Source: Streptomyces sp. TS71-3
GTDB taxonomy: Bacteria > Actinomycetota > Actinomycetes > Streptomycetales > Streptomycetaceae
DNA: 64,000 nucleotides
Reading direction: 5' to 3'
Assembly: GCF_018327685.1 (NCBI RefSeq)
Contig: NZ_BNEL01000003.1
Location: 2,418,001 to 2,482,000 of the forward strand
In this document: in pieces, positions 31,039 through 40,440 of the stretch
Numbering within the stretch: position 1 is the stretch's first letter
Layout: every line of letters begins with the position of its first letter
Made by a program: the position numbers and the translations under genes
The notes under the pieces: model-generated
What the model was told of the DNA's origin: nothing
The model's input: the letters and a program-made list of their open reading frames with translations, nothing else
Databases searched by the model: none

Positions 31039-31905
31039 TCAGCCGTCGCGCCGCTGCTCCGGCTGCTTGCGAGTCCGGAAGGACGCCTCCCTGCGGAGCC
31101 GGATCGTGCCCTCCTGGTGCGGATGCGCGGCGTCGCGGCTGTCCGTGTCCTCCGCGTGCGGGTGGACGGTCCCGTGCCTGTCCAAGTCCGGCCTGCGCAC
31201 GGTGACCGTGTCCTCCGAGAGGGCTGCATCGGCGGGGTGCGGAGCCGGCGCCTGCCGCATGCCCGCGAACGGGTTGCGCCAGACGCGGGAGCGCGGCGTG
31301 CGCCAGCCGTACCGCAGAGCCAGCAGCCGCAGGCCGAAGGCGGACAGGACAGCGGCGACCGCGGTGCCGGTGTTCAACCTGTCGGTGTGGTGCAGCACGG
31401 CGACCGTGCCCGCGCCCGCGAGGGCCGGCAGCGCGTACAGGTCGCGGTTCCAGAGCAGCAGCGTCGGCACCTCCAGGACGAGGATGCTGCTGATCACGCC
31501 GCCGCCCACGGCGCTGGAGATGCCGAGAGTGGTGGCCGCCAGCAGGTTGAAGCCATGGGTGAGCGTCTTGATCGTTCCGGTGACGCTGAAGAGGCCGAGG
31601 GCGGCGGCGTCGAACAGCTCGTACCAGGTCTCCTCGTGCCTGAGCGGAGCGGTGAAGAAGACGGCCAGCGCGGTGATCAGCGGTGTCAGGAAGTACCCGA
31701 GGTCGGTGAAGGCGGCCGGGGTCACGCCGATGACCAGGTCCCGGAACACGCCCCCGCCCAGCCCCGCCGCCTCCGCGAGGACGATGGTGCCGAAGACGTC
31801 GCAGTCCTTGCGCACCGCGAGGTAGGCGCCGGACAGGGCGAAGGCGCAGATGCCCATCAGGTCCATCGCGTACTGGACGGTGCCGGCGAGCCCGTCGATG
31901 GGCAT
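31039..31905 (-). CDS. TRIC-family (UPF0126) cation channel protein
   Basis: A 288-residue membrane protein with seven hydrophobic helices. It has the two inverted TRIC repeats with their glycine-rich motifs: CAFALSGAYLAVRKDCDVFG with AAGLGGGVFRDLVIG, and GLFSVTGTIKTLTHGF with SSAVGGGVISSIL. Bacterial members form trimeric potassium channels. The C-terminal 80 residues are a hydrophilic tail rich in His, Asp and Arg. ATG 31905 with AAAGGAAC upstream was preferred over the longer frame from 32028. Confidence 0.88.
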   Translation of the reverse strand: MPIDGLAGTVQYAMDLMGICAFALSGAYLAVRKDCDVFGTIVLAEAAGLGGGVFRDLVIGVTPAAFTDLGYFLTPLITALAVFFTAPLRHEETWYELFDAAALGLFSVTGTIKTLTHGFNLLAATTLGISSAVGGGVISSILVLEVPTLLLWNRDLYALPALAGAGTVAVLHHTDRLNTGTAVAAVLSAFGLRLLALRYGWRTPRSRVWRNPFAGMRQAPAPHPADAALSEDTVTVRRPDLDRHGTVHPHAEDTDSRDAAHPHQEGTIRLRREASFRTRKQPEQRRDG

Positions 31906-32280
31906 CGATGAGGTTCCTTTTCGATGGTGCGGAAAGAGCCCGGCGGCGGCGACCGTTTCGGACTCGGGACCCGGTGTTCCCGTACGAGCCGCCGCCACGA
32001 AATCGGTGAGCACAAGCGGCATGGCCATGGGCTAGCGCGTGCTGAGGCCGGATCAACCGAGCATGCGGGCCGCCGGCCGGCGGACACAAGGCAGGGAAAC
32101 CGGGAGGAATTCCCTACGGCCCGGAACAAATCGCGCGGCGATCGGATGGGCTGCGTCCGTCCCTATTGGCGTACCTATCATTCGAGGCGGGGGCAGGAGG
32201 ATCGCGGTGACGCGGTCGTCGTCACCGGCCAGGATCGGGGCCGGGTGGCGCAAGCACGTCGATGAGAATGGGAGTGGACA

Positions 32281-32940
32281 GTGATAATCCCCATGCACGG
32301 CGCCGCCGAGCGGGTGCTGATGGCGTTGCACGCCGGCGACGCGGTGGCCGTGCCGCTTCCCTCTCCGCTGCCCTACGCGGTCGTCGCGGCGGACGTGGGG
32401 GCCGTGAATCGCGCCAAGGGACGGCCGGCGGACCAGCCGTTGGGCCTTGTCACGCGTGGCATGGAGGACATCGCACCCCACCTCGCCATGGGCCCCGAGC
32501 ACATCGCGACGGTGGTGCGGCTGTGCACCGAGGAACGGCTCAACGTCTTCGCGCCGCTGGTCGACGACGCTCCCGCATGGTTGGCCCAGAACCGTGCCCA
32601 CACGGATGGGAACGTCGGCCTGATGGGTTCCTGGCTGCCCGAACTGCGGGACGTTCTCCTGGAGACGGGCCGCCTGTATGTCAGCAGTGCGAACCCGACG
32701 GGGAAACCCACGGCCGTGACGGCATCGGAGACGGACGGGGTGTTCGGCGGACGGCTGCTGGTCGTCGACGGCGACCACCTGCGCGACCCCGCCCGGAAGC
32801 ACGGTTCCGCGACGATCGTCCGCGTGTCCGGTGACGGCGATCTCACCCTCGTGCGACACGGCGTCAACGACGAGGGGTTCGACGGCGACGAGGCCGCGTA
32901 CCTGGCGGCCCTGCGCCGTCCCGCGGCGAGCCGGCCGTAG
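32281..32940 (+). CDS. YrdC/Sua5-like domain protein
   Basis: A 219-residue single-domain protein of the YrdC fold, which in Sua5/TsaC makes threonylcarbamoyl-AMP for tRNA modification. The nucleotide pocket motifs appear as NRAKGRPADQPLGLV and LYVSSANPTGKPTAV. It lacks the extra Sua5 domain and differs from housekeeping TsaC in spacing, so it may be a paralogue with another ligand. GTG 32281 has GGGAG upstream. It stands alone. Confidence 0.75.
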   Translation: MIIPMHGAAERVLMALHAGDAVAVPLPSPLPYAVVAADVGAVNRAKGRPADQPLGLVTRGMEDIAPHLAMGPEHIATVVRLCTEERLNVFAPLVDDAPAWLAQNRAHTDGNVGLMGSWLPELRDVLLETGRLYVSSANPTGKPTAVTASETDGVFGGRLLVVDGDHLRDPARKHGSATIVRVSGDGDLTLVRHGVNDEGFDGDEAAYLAALRRPAASRP

Positions 32941-33077
32941 GACCGGCTGGAGCCGCTCGACCCGAACCCGCTCCCCTCGGCGCGGGGCACCCCGGAGCCG
33001 GGCATGCCGTCCGCCGGTTCGCGACGGCACGCCCGGCCCGGGGGAGGGCAGCGGGGCTCAGCCCGCCGCGGTGTGCC

Positions 33078-34124
33078 TCAGGCGGGCACCGCCTCCAGGA
33101 CGGAGACCAGGGAGGCCGAGGGCGTCACGCGGTCGAGCCTGAGACCGGCCTCCTCGAACACGGCCTCGAACTCGGCGACGCTCCGCTCCCGCCCGGTCGA
33201 CATCGTCAGCATGTTCAGGTCCATCAGCGGCTCCAGGCCCGGTTTGCCCACCCCGTCGACCAGGAGTTCCATCACCAGGACGCGGCCGGCGGGGTTGAGG
33301 GACGTCCGGCAGTTGCGGAGGATGCGGACGCAGGTGTCGTCGTCCCAGTCGTGCAGGACGAACTTCAGCAGGTGCAGGTCCCCGGACGGCACCTTGTCGA
33401 GGAAGTCGCCGCCGACGAAGGTGAAGCGGTCCGCGACACCCAGCGCGTCGGCCGAGGCGTCTGCCTCGTCCCTCACATGAGCGAGGTCGAGGACCTTCCC
33501 GGTCAGTGACGGATGCCGCTGCATGAGCGTCTGGACGAGGTTTCCGCCGGCGCCGCCGACGTCCACGGCGGTCTCGGCGCCGTTCAGGTCGATCACGTCG
33601 GCCAGCTGGTGGGCCAGGCCCCGCGTCAGGGCGGTCATGGCGTTGGTGAAGACGGTGGCCTCCCCCGGCTCGCCCGCCAGCCAGTCGAAGAACGGGGCGC
33701 CGAGCGTGGCCTGCGCGCTGGGCTCCCCGGTGCGTACCGCGTCGGCCAGGTGCCCCCACGGCAGCCAGTGGGACTCCGCGCTCCACAGCGCCAGGTCACG
33801 CAGGGACCCGGGGACGTCGGTGCGCAGCGTCTCCAGGAGGGACGTGCTCTCGAACCGTTCACCGTCGGTGGACGTGGCCAGGCCGAGGGACGTGCAGGCC
33901 CGCAGGAACCTGAAGGCCGAGCCGGGCTCCAGCGACTCCGCGGTGGCGACCTGGGCGGCGGTGGCTCCGCCGTCGTGGAGATGGTCCGCGATGCGCAACT
34001 CGGCCGCGGTCCGGACCACCTGGGTGACCCAGTATCCCGTGATCATCTGCATCATCCGGCCCGTGTCGCCGACGGGCGGCTCGGAGGAACCGGCTGCGAC
34101 GAAGGGATGCTCGAAGAAGGTCAT
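33078..34124 (-). CDS. SAM-dependent O-methyltransferase (family 2, plant COMT type)
   Basis: A 348-residue enzyme. It has an N-terminal dimerisation/winged-helix region (ITGYWVTQVVRTAAELRIADHL, FRFLRACTSLGLA) and a C-terminal SAM-binding domain with VDVGGAGGNLVQTLMQRHP, FVGGDFLDKVPSGD and the catalytic-base motif FVLHDWDDDTCVRILRN. This group methylates hydroxyls of antibiotics and aromatic compounds, but there is no biosynthetic cluster next to it. ATG 34124 follows GAAAGAGA. Its promoter holds three tandem 14-bp repeats. Confidence 0.92.
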   Translation of the reverse strand: MTFFEHPFVAAGSSEPPVGDTGRMMQMITGYWVTQVVRTAAELRIADHLHDGGATAAQVATAESLEPGSAFRFLRACTSLGLATSTDGERFESTSLLETLRTDVPGSLRDLALWSAESHWLPWGHLADAVRTGEPSAQATLGAPFFDWLAGEPGEATVFTNAMTALTRGLAHQLADVIDLNGAETAVDVGGAGGNLVQTLMQRHPSLTGKVLDLAHVRDEADASADALGVADRFTFVGGDFLDKVPSGDLHLLKFVLHDWDDDTCVRILRNCRTSLNPAGRVLVMELLVDGVGKPGLEPLMDLNMLTMSTGRERSVAEFEAVFEEAGLRLDRVTPSASLVSVLEAVPA

Positions 34125-34135
34125 GCCATGTCTCT

Positions 34136-34177
34136 TTCGAATGTGGAACTTCGAATATGGAACTTCGAATGTGAAAC
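34136..34177. repeat. Three tandem 14-bp repeats in the methyltransferase promoter
   Basis: TTCGAATGTGGAAC, TTCGAATATGGAAC and TTCGAATGTGAAAC follow one another without gaps, beginning 12 bp upstream of the methyltransferase start codon. This is a likely regulator-binding array. Confidence 0.85.
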
Positions 34178-34482
34178 CGAGAGGGTGCGGCCGGGGACCC
34201 GTTGCTCCGGCGCCATCCGCAGCCGCTCCGGCAGCCCGGACCGGATCCACGGCGGACGTGGCACTCGTGATATCCGGAGGCCCGCGGCAGCCGAGGACAG
34301 GCCCGGATCCCGGGAATGCGCGTGGTGGAGCCGGCCGGTGGCGCGCCGAACGCCTCCGGGGTGGGACCTCTCGGATTTCAGGTCGGAATTCAGGGGCGGG
34401 TTGCCACGAGATGCCACGCCCCGGTGAGGCACCCCGCCATGCCATTTTCGGTCGGATCACACAGGCACGAGCGGCGCACCGG

Positions 34483-34516
34483 GGTGGAAGAAATGCGCGC
34501 CACCCGGATAAAACCC
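34483..34516. other. 34-nt noncoding element, copy B
   Basis: GGTGGAAGAAATGC, GCGCCACCCG, GATAAAACCC; 31 of 34 bases equal copy A at 9947-9980. It sits in a 494-bp gap between the methyltransferase start and the end of the ROK gene. The rest of that gap shows no gene. Confidence 0.6.
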
Positions 34517-34618
34517 GGCGTGGCCGGTAGCCGCCGACCGGCCCGTGCACGCCACCGCCCCCGGCAAGCGCCCACCCCGGCAACGTTCCCGTGGAACCGG
34601 GGGCCGTGCGCCGCACGC

Positions 34619-35833
34619 TCACACCGTGGCGAGAGTCCGCGGGCCGAGAGCCTGAGCCGGAACGCACGGAGGAGCACCCGCCCCGCCTTCTCGCGGTGCG
34701 AGACGGCCGAGTGCCGTGGGGCGCTGGGGGAGTGCCTGGCAGACGGCACCCAGGGCGGGGCCCGTCTCCGCCAGTGCCGCCGGGCGCAGGCTGATCCGGG
34801 AGCGCGGCCACGACAGGACGTGCTCCTCGAAAGCCCGCCTGATGGCGTTCATCAGGGTGGGGCCGGTCCGGATGAGCTCGCCGCCGATCACGATCACCCG
34901 GGGGCCGATGACATTGGACACCCCGGCGAGCACCCGGCCGACCTGGGCACCTGCCTCCTCCAGAACGGCAAGGGCGATACCGTCCCCCGCGCCGAGCGAC
35001 GCGACGAAGCCGCTCAGGTCGTGTGCCGCTCCACCGGCCGCGCGGTAGGCGCCGAGCACGCCCGAGATGCCCGCGACCGTCTCCAGGCACCCGGTGCGTC
35101 CACAGGCACAGGGCGCGCCGCCCGGCACGACGGTGATGTGGCCCAGCTCGCCCGACACGCCGTGCGCACCGCGGTGCAGGGCACCGTTCACGATCAGTCC
35201 GCCCGCGACCCCGTGCGACAGGTGCACGTACAGCATGTTCCGTTCCCCTGCGGCGGCTCCCCAGGCCGACTCGGCGAGTGCGGTCAGCCGGCTGGTGGCC
35301 TCGACCCGTGCCACGGCCCCGAAGCGCTCCCGTACCAGGGACAGGACCAGCTTCCGGTCGGTCGCGTCGGGCGGCCGGCCCCCGGGGTCGGCCAGTCCCA
35401 CGCCGACTGCCTTGAACGCACCGGCCGAGGGCGCCCTGCCGGTGAGAGCGACGGTCAGTCCCCACGCGATGTCCACGCGTCGCTCCCACGGCAGGTCCGG
35501 GCCGTGCGGTTCTGCGGCCGTCCGCGCCGCCTCGGTCCCGACGTCGTAGGCAGCCACCCTGACCTCGTGCCGGCCGAAGTCGACGCCGACCACGTGGTCG
35601 GCCGCGGGCGTGAGGTGGAGCCTCTCCGCCGGGCGCCCCCGCTTGCGCCGCTCGTCCTGGGGAACGGAGACGGTGAGGACACCGCCGTCCACGAGCGACG
35701 CCACGACGTCGTAGAGCGTGGTGCGCGACAGACCGCTCAGATCTCCGAGTTCGGCTCGGGTGAGCGGGCCTGACCTGCGCAACAGGTCCAGGACGCGTTC
35801 CTCGTGTTGTGCGCGTCGCGTAGCGCGTTGCAT
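34619..35833 (-). CDS. ROK-family transcriptional regulator (zinc motif intact)
   Basis: A 404-residue regulator. The N-terminal helix-turn-helix is LLRRSGPLTRAELGDLSGLSRTTLYDVVASL; the ROK domain has VVGVDFGRHEVRVAAYDVG and keeps the zinc site CACGRTGCLE after GELGHITVVPGGAP. DNA binding is thus likely to be relieved by a sugar or sugar phosphate. ATG 35833 was chosen because GGGAGCG precedes it; the 35860 start is 9 codons longer. Its C-terminal 25 residues are Pro/Gly-rich and unlike the family. A 200-bp inverted-repeat element lies immediately upstream. Confidence 0.88.
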   Translation of the reverse strand: MQRATRRAQHEERVLDLLRRSGPLTRAELGDLSGLSRTTLYDVVASLVDGGVLTVSVPQDERRKRGRPAERLHLTPAADHVVGVDFGRHEVRVAAYDVGTEAARTAAEPHGPDLPWERRVDIAWGLTVALTGRAPSAGAFKAVGVGLADPGGRPPDATDRKLVLSLVRERFGAVARVEATSRLTALAESAWGAAAGERNMLYVHLSHGVAGGLIVNGALHRGAHGVSGELGHITVVPGGAPCACGRTGCLETVAGISGVLGAYRAAGGAAHDLSGFVASLGAGDGIALAVLEEAGAQVGRVLAGVSNVIGPRVIVIGGELIRTGPTLMNAIRRAFEEHVLSWPRSRISLRPAALAETGPALGAVCQALPQRPTALGRLAPREGGAGAPPCVPAQALGPRTLATV

Positions 35834-35881
35834 GGTCTTCGCTCCCGTCGAGTAACTCACGGAGCCCCCTCACTGTGCCTT

Positions 35882-36081
35882 AGGGGTCCTTGCACTATGA
35901 GCGTCCGATAGGGCGCGTGGTCTGGTGCCGTGCATCGCACGGCGCCGGAGAGTCCTTGATGGGGGTCCCCCCCGCTCGAGCGAAGTCGAGAGTGGGGGAG
36001 GAGCTACCAGGACTTTTCGGCAACGCGGCGAGGTGCGGCACCAGACCACGCGAGCCGGGCGGGCATAGTGCAAGGACCCCT
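35882..36081. mobile_element. MITE-like element with 18-bp terminal inverted repeats
   Basis: The outer 18 bases (AGGGGTCCTTGCACTATG, 35882-35899) are exactly repeated in reverse at 36064-36081. A second inner pair of 17 bases (CGCGTGGTCTGGTGCCG, 35914-35930) is exactly reversed at 36036-36052. The centre holds a CTCGA/TCGAG hairpin inside C and G runs of a kind I associate with Streptomyces intergenic repeats. There is no transposase frame, so it would need a helper in trans. It separates the ROK gene from the alpha/beta hydrolase. Confidence 0.8.
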
Positions 36082-36331
36082 TACGGGCGCGTGCCTGAGC
36101 ACGGCTCAGCAGCAAAGCTACGAGGCCGCGAGCCGGCGGCAGAGGGTGAAAACAGCTCCAGGAGGGACACTTATTGCTCTTCGCGGCCCGGCCCCCGTCA
36201 CCACGTCACAAGACCAGTACGAAGGCGGAAACGGGCCGGGCCGCACCCGCTGCCTCATGGGCGGACAGCGACGTCGGCGGATGTACCGTGGGGCCCGATC
36301 AGCCGCCCCACCCAAGCAGGAAGCACCGCCC

Positions 36332-37171
36332 ATGAGTTCCATAAGCGTCGACGGCGTCCGGATGAACTACCACGTGACGGGGGACGGGCCGACGCTCGTC
36401 GCCCATCCCGGTGGCCCGGGCTTCGACTACGCCTACCTCCGCTCTCCGGAGCTGGAGAAGCGCTTCACCGTCGTCTACCCCGAGCCGGTGGGCACGGGAT
36501 CGTCCGGCCGGCCGGCGGCCTACAGCCTCGACACGTACGTTCACTGCCTGGCCGCCCTCATCGACCACCTCGGCGAGCCGAAGGTGCATCTGCTGGGCCA
36601 CTCACACGGAGGCTTCGTCGCCCAGCGGTACGCGCTGGACCACCCGGACCGGCTGGCCGGTCTGGTCCTCTCGCACACCTCCCCGGTCGCCGGCCCGGAC
36701 TGGTGGGCCGCCGCGATGGCGGCGCTGAACGCCTACCCGGACGTCTACCCGGAGCAGCCCGAGGCGGCCGGCGTCCCGGCGGCGTTCCAGAGCGCGCTCG
36801 GCGCGGCCGGCGACGAGCAGGTCACGGCCCTGCTGCGCGAGGCGCTGCCGGTGTACTTCGCCGACTTCTGGGCCCGGCAAACCGAGTTCGCCGACTTCCT
36901 CGCGAGCGTGCGCATCTTCGCCGAGCCCGCCACCGCACCCGGCGCGGAGCCGTTCGACGTCCGCGGCAGGCTGGGGGAGATCACCGCACCGACCGTGGTG
37001 ATCGCGGGCCGGCGCGACTTCATCTGCGGCCCCCGCTGGTCCGTGATGCTGCGGGACGGCATCCCCGGAGCACGGTTGACCGTGCTCGAACACAGCGGCC
37101 ACTTCGGCCACGTCGAACAGCCGGCGCAGTTCACCCGCGCGGTCACCGACGTGCTTCTGAGCCAGTCGTGA
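36332..37171 (+). CDS. Alpha/beta hydrolase (proline iminopeptidase-like)
   Basis: A 279-residue hydrolase. It has the oxyanion loop HPGGPGFDYAYL, the elbow LLGHSHGGFVAQ with Ser91, Asp in VVIAGRRDFICGP and His in LEHSGHFGHVEQP, a complete triad. The HPGGPG and GTGSSGRP segments resemble proline iminopeptidases, yet many homologues are esterases, so the substrate is open. ATG 36332 follows CAGGAAG. The gene runs toward the rhamnosidase gene and is separated from it by a strong hairpin. Confidence 0.87.
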   Translation: MSSISVDGVRMNYHVTGDGPTLVAHPGGPGFDYAYLRSPELEKRFTVVYPEPVGTGSSGRPAAYSLDTYVHCLAALIDHLGEPKVHLLGHSHGGFVAQRYALDHPDRLAGLVLSHTSPVAGPDWWAAAMAALNAYPDVYPEQPEAAGVPAAFQSALGAAGDEQVTALLREALPVYFADFWARQTEFADFLASVRIFAEPATAPGAEPFDVRGRLGEITAPTVVIAGRRDFICGPRWSVMLRDGIPGARLTVLEHSGHFGHVEQPAQFTRAVTDVLLSQS

Positions 37172-37227
37172 GGCGGTCGCGGGGGACGCGGCCGATCTGC
37201 CGGGTGCCTCACCCATGCGCGAGTGAG

Positions 37228-37254
37228 CCGCCGGGGTCCGCAGCGCCCCGGCGG
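37228..37254. terminator. Bidirectional hairpin between convergent genes
   Basis: CCGCCGGGG and CCCCGGCGG pair perfectly over 9 bp around a 9-base loop. It lies between the stops of the alpha/beta hydrolase and the GH106 gene. There is no T tract, as is common in Streptomyces terminators. Confidence 0.6.
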
Positions 37255-37283
37255 TCGTCGGCTCAGCGGCACCGGCCCCCCGC

Positions 37284-40187
37284 TCAGGCCAGCGGCACCA
37301 GCCGCACCGGGCCGAGCAGACCCGAGGGCATCGGATCCCACTGGTCCGGCGCTGTCGTGCGCCAGCTCATGTAGAAGTCGGTGCGCAGCTCGCCCCGCCG
37401 GGCCAGGTCCCTGACGCGGTTGGCCGCGAGGTTGGTGACGTCGACCTCCAGGACGTTCTCACCGTCCCGCAGCGCCCCCGCCACCGGCAGCAGGAACGGC
37501 AGGGCCCACGCCGTGCCCAGGTCCTGCCCGTTCAGCCGCACCCGCGCGCTCTCCCTGACATCGCCCAGGTCGAGGGCCCAGCCCGCCCCGTTCCCCGCGG
37601 CCTCCGGGGCGGTGAAGGCCAGGGTGTAGCGGGCCGTGCCGGAGAAGGCCGCCTCGGCGTCGCCCAGTTCGGGCCATGACACCAGCTCGGTGAGCCGGTG
37701 CGAGGGCGGCAGCGCGGGCCCGCCGTCGGTGAACGAGAGCGTCCACGCCCCGGAGAGCGGGTGCCCGTCGCCGTCCGCGATCAACGGCCGGTACCCGGGC
37801 CCGTTCAGCCGCCCGCGGTCGAAGGTCCGCAGGATCACCGACTGCCCGGGATCCAGCCGCAGCCGCACCTGGACACTCCCGCCGTGGCGGCGGGTCTCGG
37901 CGACCCCGTGGACGTCCCGCAGCGGATCGAGCACCCCGACGGCGTCCGCCGCGGTGCCCAGCGGGAACCAGCCGTCGACCCGCTCCGCCGTCACGTTGGC
38001 GAGGAAGTAGTGCCGGCCCCGCGCGTGCCGCCGCCGCAGCACGCGCAGCCCGGAGTCCGCGACCGGCTCGCGCGCCGCCGACGCGCCGGCGAGGGCGCGG
38101 TCCAGGTCGGTGTCCCCCGCGGCCACCACCACCCGGCCCGCGCCCACCCGGTACGTGCCGTCCCGGCCTCCGGCGGGGTGCGCCCGCAGCGCGTCCCGCA
38201 GCCGGGCGAACGCCGCCCGGCGCCCCGCGAGGTCGGCGAGGCCCGGCACGTCGGTGGGCAGGTCGCCGGCGAAGACGACGGTCGCGCCCGCCACCGCCAG
38301 GTCGTGCAGCTTCTGCAGGGTCGGCAGCGGCATCAGCTTCGCGCCGGGCACCACGACCACGGCGTACCGGGTGTGGGCGTTCGCCACTCCGGAGCCGCTG
38401 CCGTGGAACCGCGCGAGCTGCCGGTCCGACGCCCAGTCGAACTGCCAGCCGCGCGCTTCGAGGCCGGCCGCGATCCCGCCCGCGGCGGTCACCTGGCCGT
38501 ACATCCACGGGTCGCCCTGCCACTTGTAGTCGGGCGTCAGCTCGACGTCCTCGGCGGCCTTCCCGAGGCCCGCGTCGGGCAGCGCCCACAGGTCGTGCTG
38601 CGGCCACAGGACGAGGACGTCGTTGCCGTGCGTGCCGCTCTGCAGGACGGACTGGCAGCGCGTGATGTACCCCGTCAGCTCGGGCAGGTCGTGCCAGAGG
38701 GTGTTGGCGGGCTTCAGCTCGGTCGACGCGTAGAACGAGAAGCCGGGCCATGGCGCGTCCTCGGGGGAGTACGCCGTGCCGTGGAAGACGACGTGGTTGA
38801 CCCCGGCCGAGAACAACACGTCCACCAGTGGCTTCACCTGCGACAGCGACACGTGGTAGTGCTCGTCGCGCCAGGTGGACGTCTCCGCGCCCACCAGGTG
38901 CCCGCCCTGGTGGTGCGCCGGCGACGAGGCGAAGCGCCACACCAGCGACTTGGGCGGGGTGACCGTGCCCGCGCCCTTCCGCAGCCCCGGGATGTCGAGG
39001 GCTTCGGCGCCGAGGTACTCGGTCTCGGGGATGTCCGCGGCCCCGTAGATGTCCAGGAGGTTGGCGGGCGAGCCGTGCGCCTGATTGCGCACCAGCCAGC
39101 CCCGCTCGGCGCTCCAGCTGGCCCACGGCTCCGCGAAACGTTTCAAAAACAGGTCGGAAAACGTCTCCCTGACGTCCGACAGGACCCGGGCCCGGACATC
39201 GGCGTCCCCCACCGTGCCGAAGAGCTTCGGCAGGTGCGGCACGAGGTCGTAGCCGCGCAGCCGGGCGAACTCCGATACCGCGGCGGGCGTCCAGTCGGTG
39301 GCCTCCAGCTCGAACGAGTCGTGGAAGAGGGCCCGCACGCCGCGCGGCCCCTTGCCGACCGCGTCGCCGAAGTGGTCGAGGTGGTGGCGGATCGACGCCT
39401 CGTCGAAGTAGTCGGCCAGCAGCCCCTTGCCGCCGGGCCCGGCCCGCTCCACCCGCTTGAGCACCCACCCGCTGAACACCCCGGTGAGCTGCCAGTGCCC
39501 GTCCGGCGCGGTCCAGTCGAGGGTCCGGTCGGCGGTGACGTGCGCGGTGAGGTCGAGGGTCTCGCCGGTGCCGCTCTCGCGGGCCACCAGTGCGGCGAGC
39601 GGCGGCTCGGGCAGCGGCTGCATCGGCGGGCGCAGGTCGGGGCGGGAGAGCTTCTCCTCGTCGACGAGGCCGGGGTGGGGCGGCTGGACGGCGCGCACGG
39701 GAGCGCCGAGGCGCTCGCCGCCGGACAGCTCCCACTGCTCCGTGAGCGCGCGGCCCGCGCTGATCTCCGGGGTGATCCAGGGTCCGCCCATGGTCCAGCC
39801 GGAGCCGGTGGTCAGGTCCACGCCGAGCCCCAGGTCCCGGGCGTGTCGGGTGGTGGCGTCCAGGGCGTCGAGCCATCTCGCGTCCAGGTAGGGCAGGATC
39901 CGGTCCTCGTAGCCCTGGGCCTCGTAGATCGGCTGGATCTCGACGCCGCCGAAGCCGGCGTCGGCGAACTGCCCCAGGTGCGCCCGGAGTCCGGCCTCGG
40001 TCACGGTGCTGCCCAGCCACCACCAGCGGGTCCAGGGGCGCATCTCGTGGGTGAAGGGGCCCCAGTCAAGACCTGCTGCGGCAGGTGGCGCCGCCGCCTC
40101 GGCCGCGGCGCTGCCCAGGGCACCCGGCGCCAGCGCGGCGGCGGTCAGAACGGCTGATCCTCGAAGGACATCGCGGCGGCGGATCAC
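37284..40187 (-). CDS. Exported alpha-L-rhamnosidase, glycoside hydrolase family 106
   Basis: A 967-residue secreted enzyme. The N-terminus is a Tat signal (IRRRDVLRGSAVLTAAALAPG). The family start follows: RPWTRWWWLGSTVTEAGLRAHLGQFADAGFGGVEIQPIY, then LTTGSGWTMGGPWITPE, FHDSFELEATDWTP and the C-terminal jelly-roll domain with ARVRLNGQDLGTAWALPF. GH106 enzymes remove terminal alpha-L-rhamnose from rhamnogalacturonan or plant glycosides with inversion. GTG 40187 has GAGGAG upstream. It belongs with the PL4 lyases, ABC importer and rhamnose mutarotase further along. A possible operator lies at 40351. Confidence 0.92.
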   Translation of the reverse strand: MIRRRDVLRGSAVLTAAALAPGALGSAAAEAAAPPAAAGLDWGPFTHEMRPWTRWWWLGSTVTEAGLRAHLGQFADAGFGGVEIQPIYEAQGYEDRILPYLDARWLDALDATTRHARDLGLGVDLTTGSGWTMGGPWITPEISAGRALTEQWELSGGERLGAPVRAVQPPHPGLVDEEKLSRPDLRPPMQPLPEPPLAALVARESGTGETLDLTAHVTADRTLDWTAPDGHWQLTGVFSGWVLKRVERAGPGGKGLLADYFDEASIRHHLDHFGDAVGKGPRGVRALFHDSFELEATDWTPAAVSEFARLRGYDLVPHLPKLFGTVGDADVRARVLSDVRETFSDLFLKRFAEPWASWSAERGWLVRNQAHGSPANLLDIYGAADIPETEYLGAEALDIPGLRKGAGTVTPPKSLVWRFASSPAHHQGGHLVGAETSTWRDEHYHVSLSQVKPLVDVLFSAGVNHVVFHGTAYSPEDAPWPGFSFYASTELKPANTLWHDLPELTGYITRCQSVLQSGTHGNDVLVLWPQHDLWALPDAGLGKAAEDVELTPDYKWQGDPWMYGQVTAAGGIAAGLEARGWQFDWASDRQLARFHGSGSGVANAHTRYAVVVVPGAKLMPLPTLQKLHDLAVAGATVVFAGDLPTDVPGLADLAGRRAAFARLRDALRAHPAGGRDGTYRVGAGRVVVAAGDTDLDRALAGASAAREPVADSGLRVLRRRHARGRHYFLANVTAERVDGWFPLGTAADAVGVLDPLRDVHGVAETRRHGGSVQVRLRLDPGQSVILRTFDRGRLNGPGYRPLIADGDGHPLSGAWTLSFTDGGPALPPSHRLTELVSWPELGDAEAAFSGTARYTLAFTAPEAAGNGAGWALDLGDVRESARVRLNGQDLGTAWALPFLLPVAGALRDGENVLEVDVTNLAANRVRDLARRGELRTDFYMSWRTTAPDQWDPMPSGLLGPVRLVPLA

Positions 40188-40350
40188 GGTCCACTCCTCA
40201 TCGACAGGGCGGCCCCGCCCCGGTCGCCACCGGCCGCGCGGAGGCGCACGCCACCGCCGGCCCACCGGCAGCGCAACGAACCGGCCAGGACCGCGCTCCA
40301 GAAGATCGCCGCTCGACCGTCGCACAGCGCGCGCCCCGTCACAAGACCCG

Positions 40351-40364
40351 TGCAACGTTTCAAT
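40351..40364. promoter_or_regulatory. Possible operator upstream of GH106
   Basis: TGCAACGTTTCAAT differs by one base from the palindrome TGAAACGTTTCA typical of LacI-type operators. Similar TTGAAACG motifs occur in the region upstream of the PL4 and enolase-superfamily genes. Confidence 0.4.
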
Positions 40365-40440
40365 ACACCGCTCCAGGTGCGAGCGGGAGCCCGTCCGAAG
40401 GTCGGTGGCGGACGGTTCGGCCCGCTGGATGGATATCGTT

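Noticed and set aside
39135..39144. GAAACGTTTC palindrome inside the GH106 gene
   Set aside because: It encodes ordinary residues in a conserved frame and may be chance; noted only because similar boxes lie upstream.
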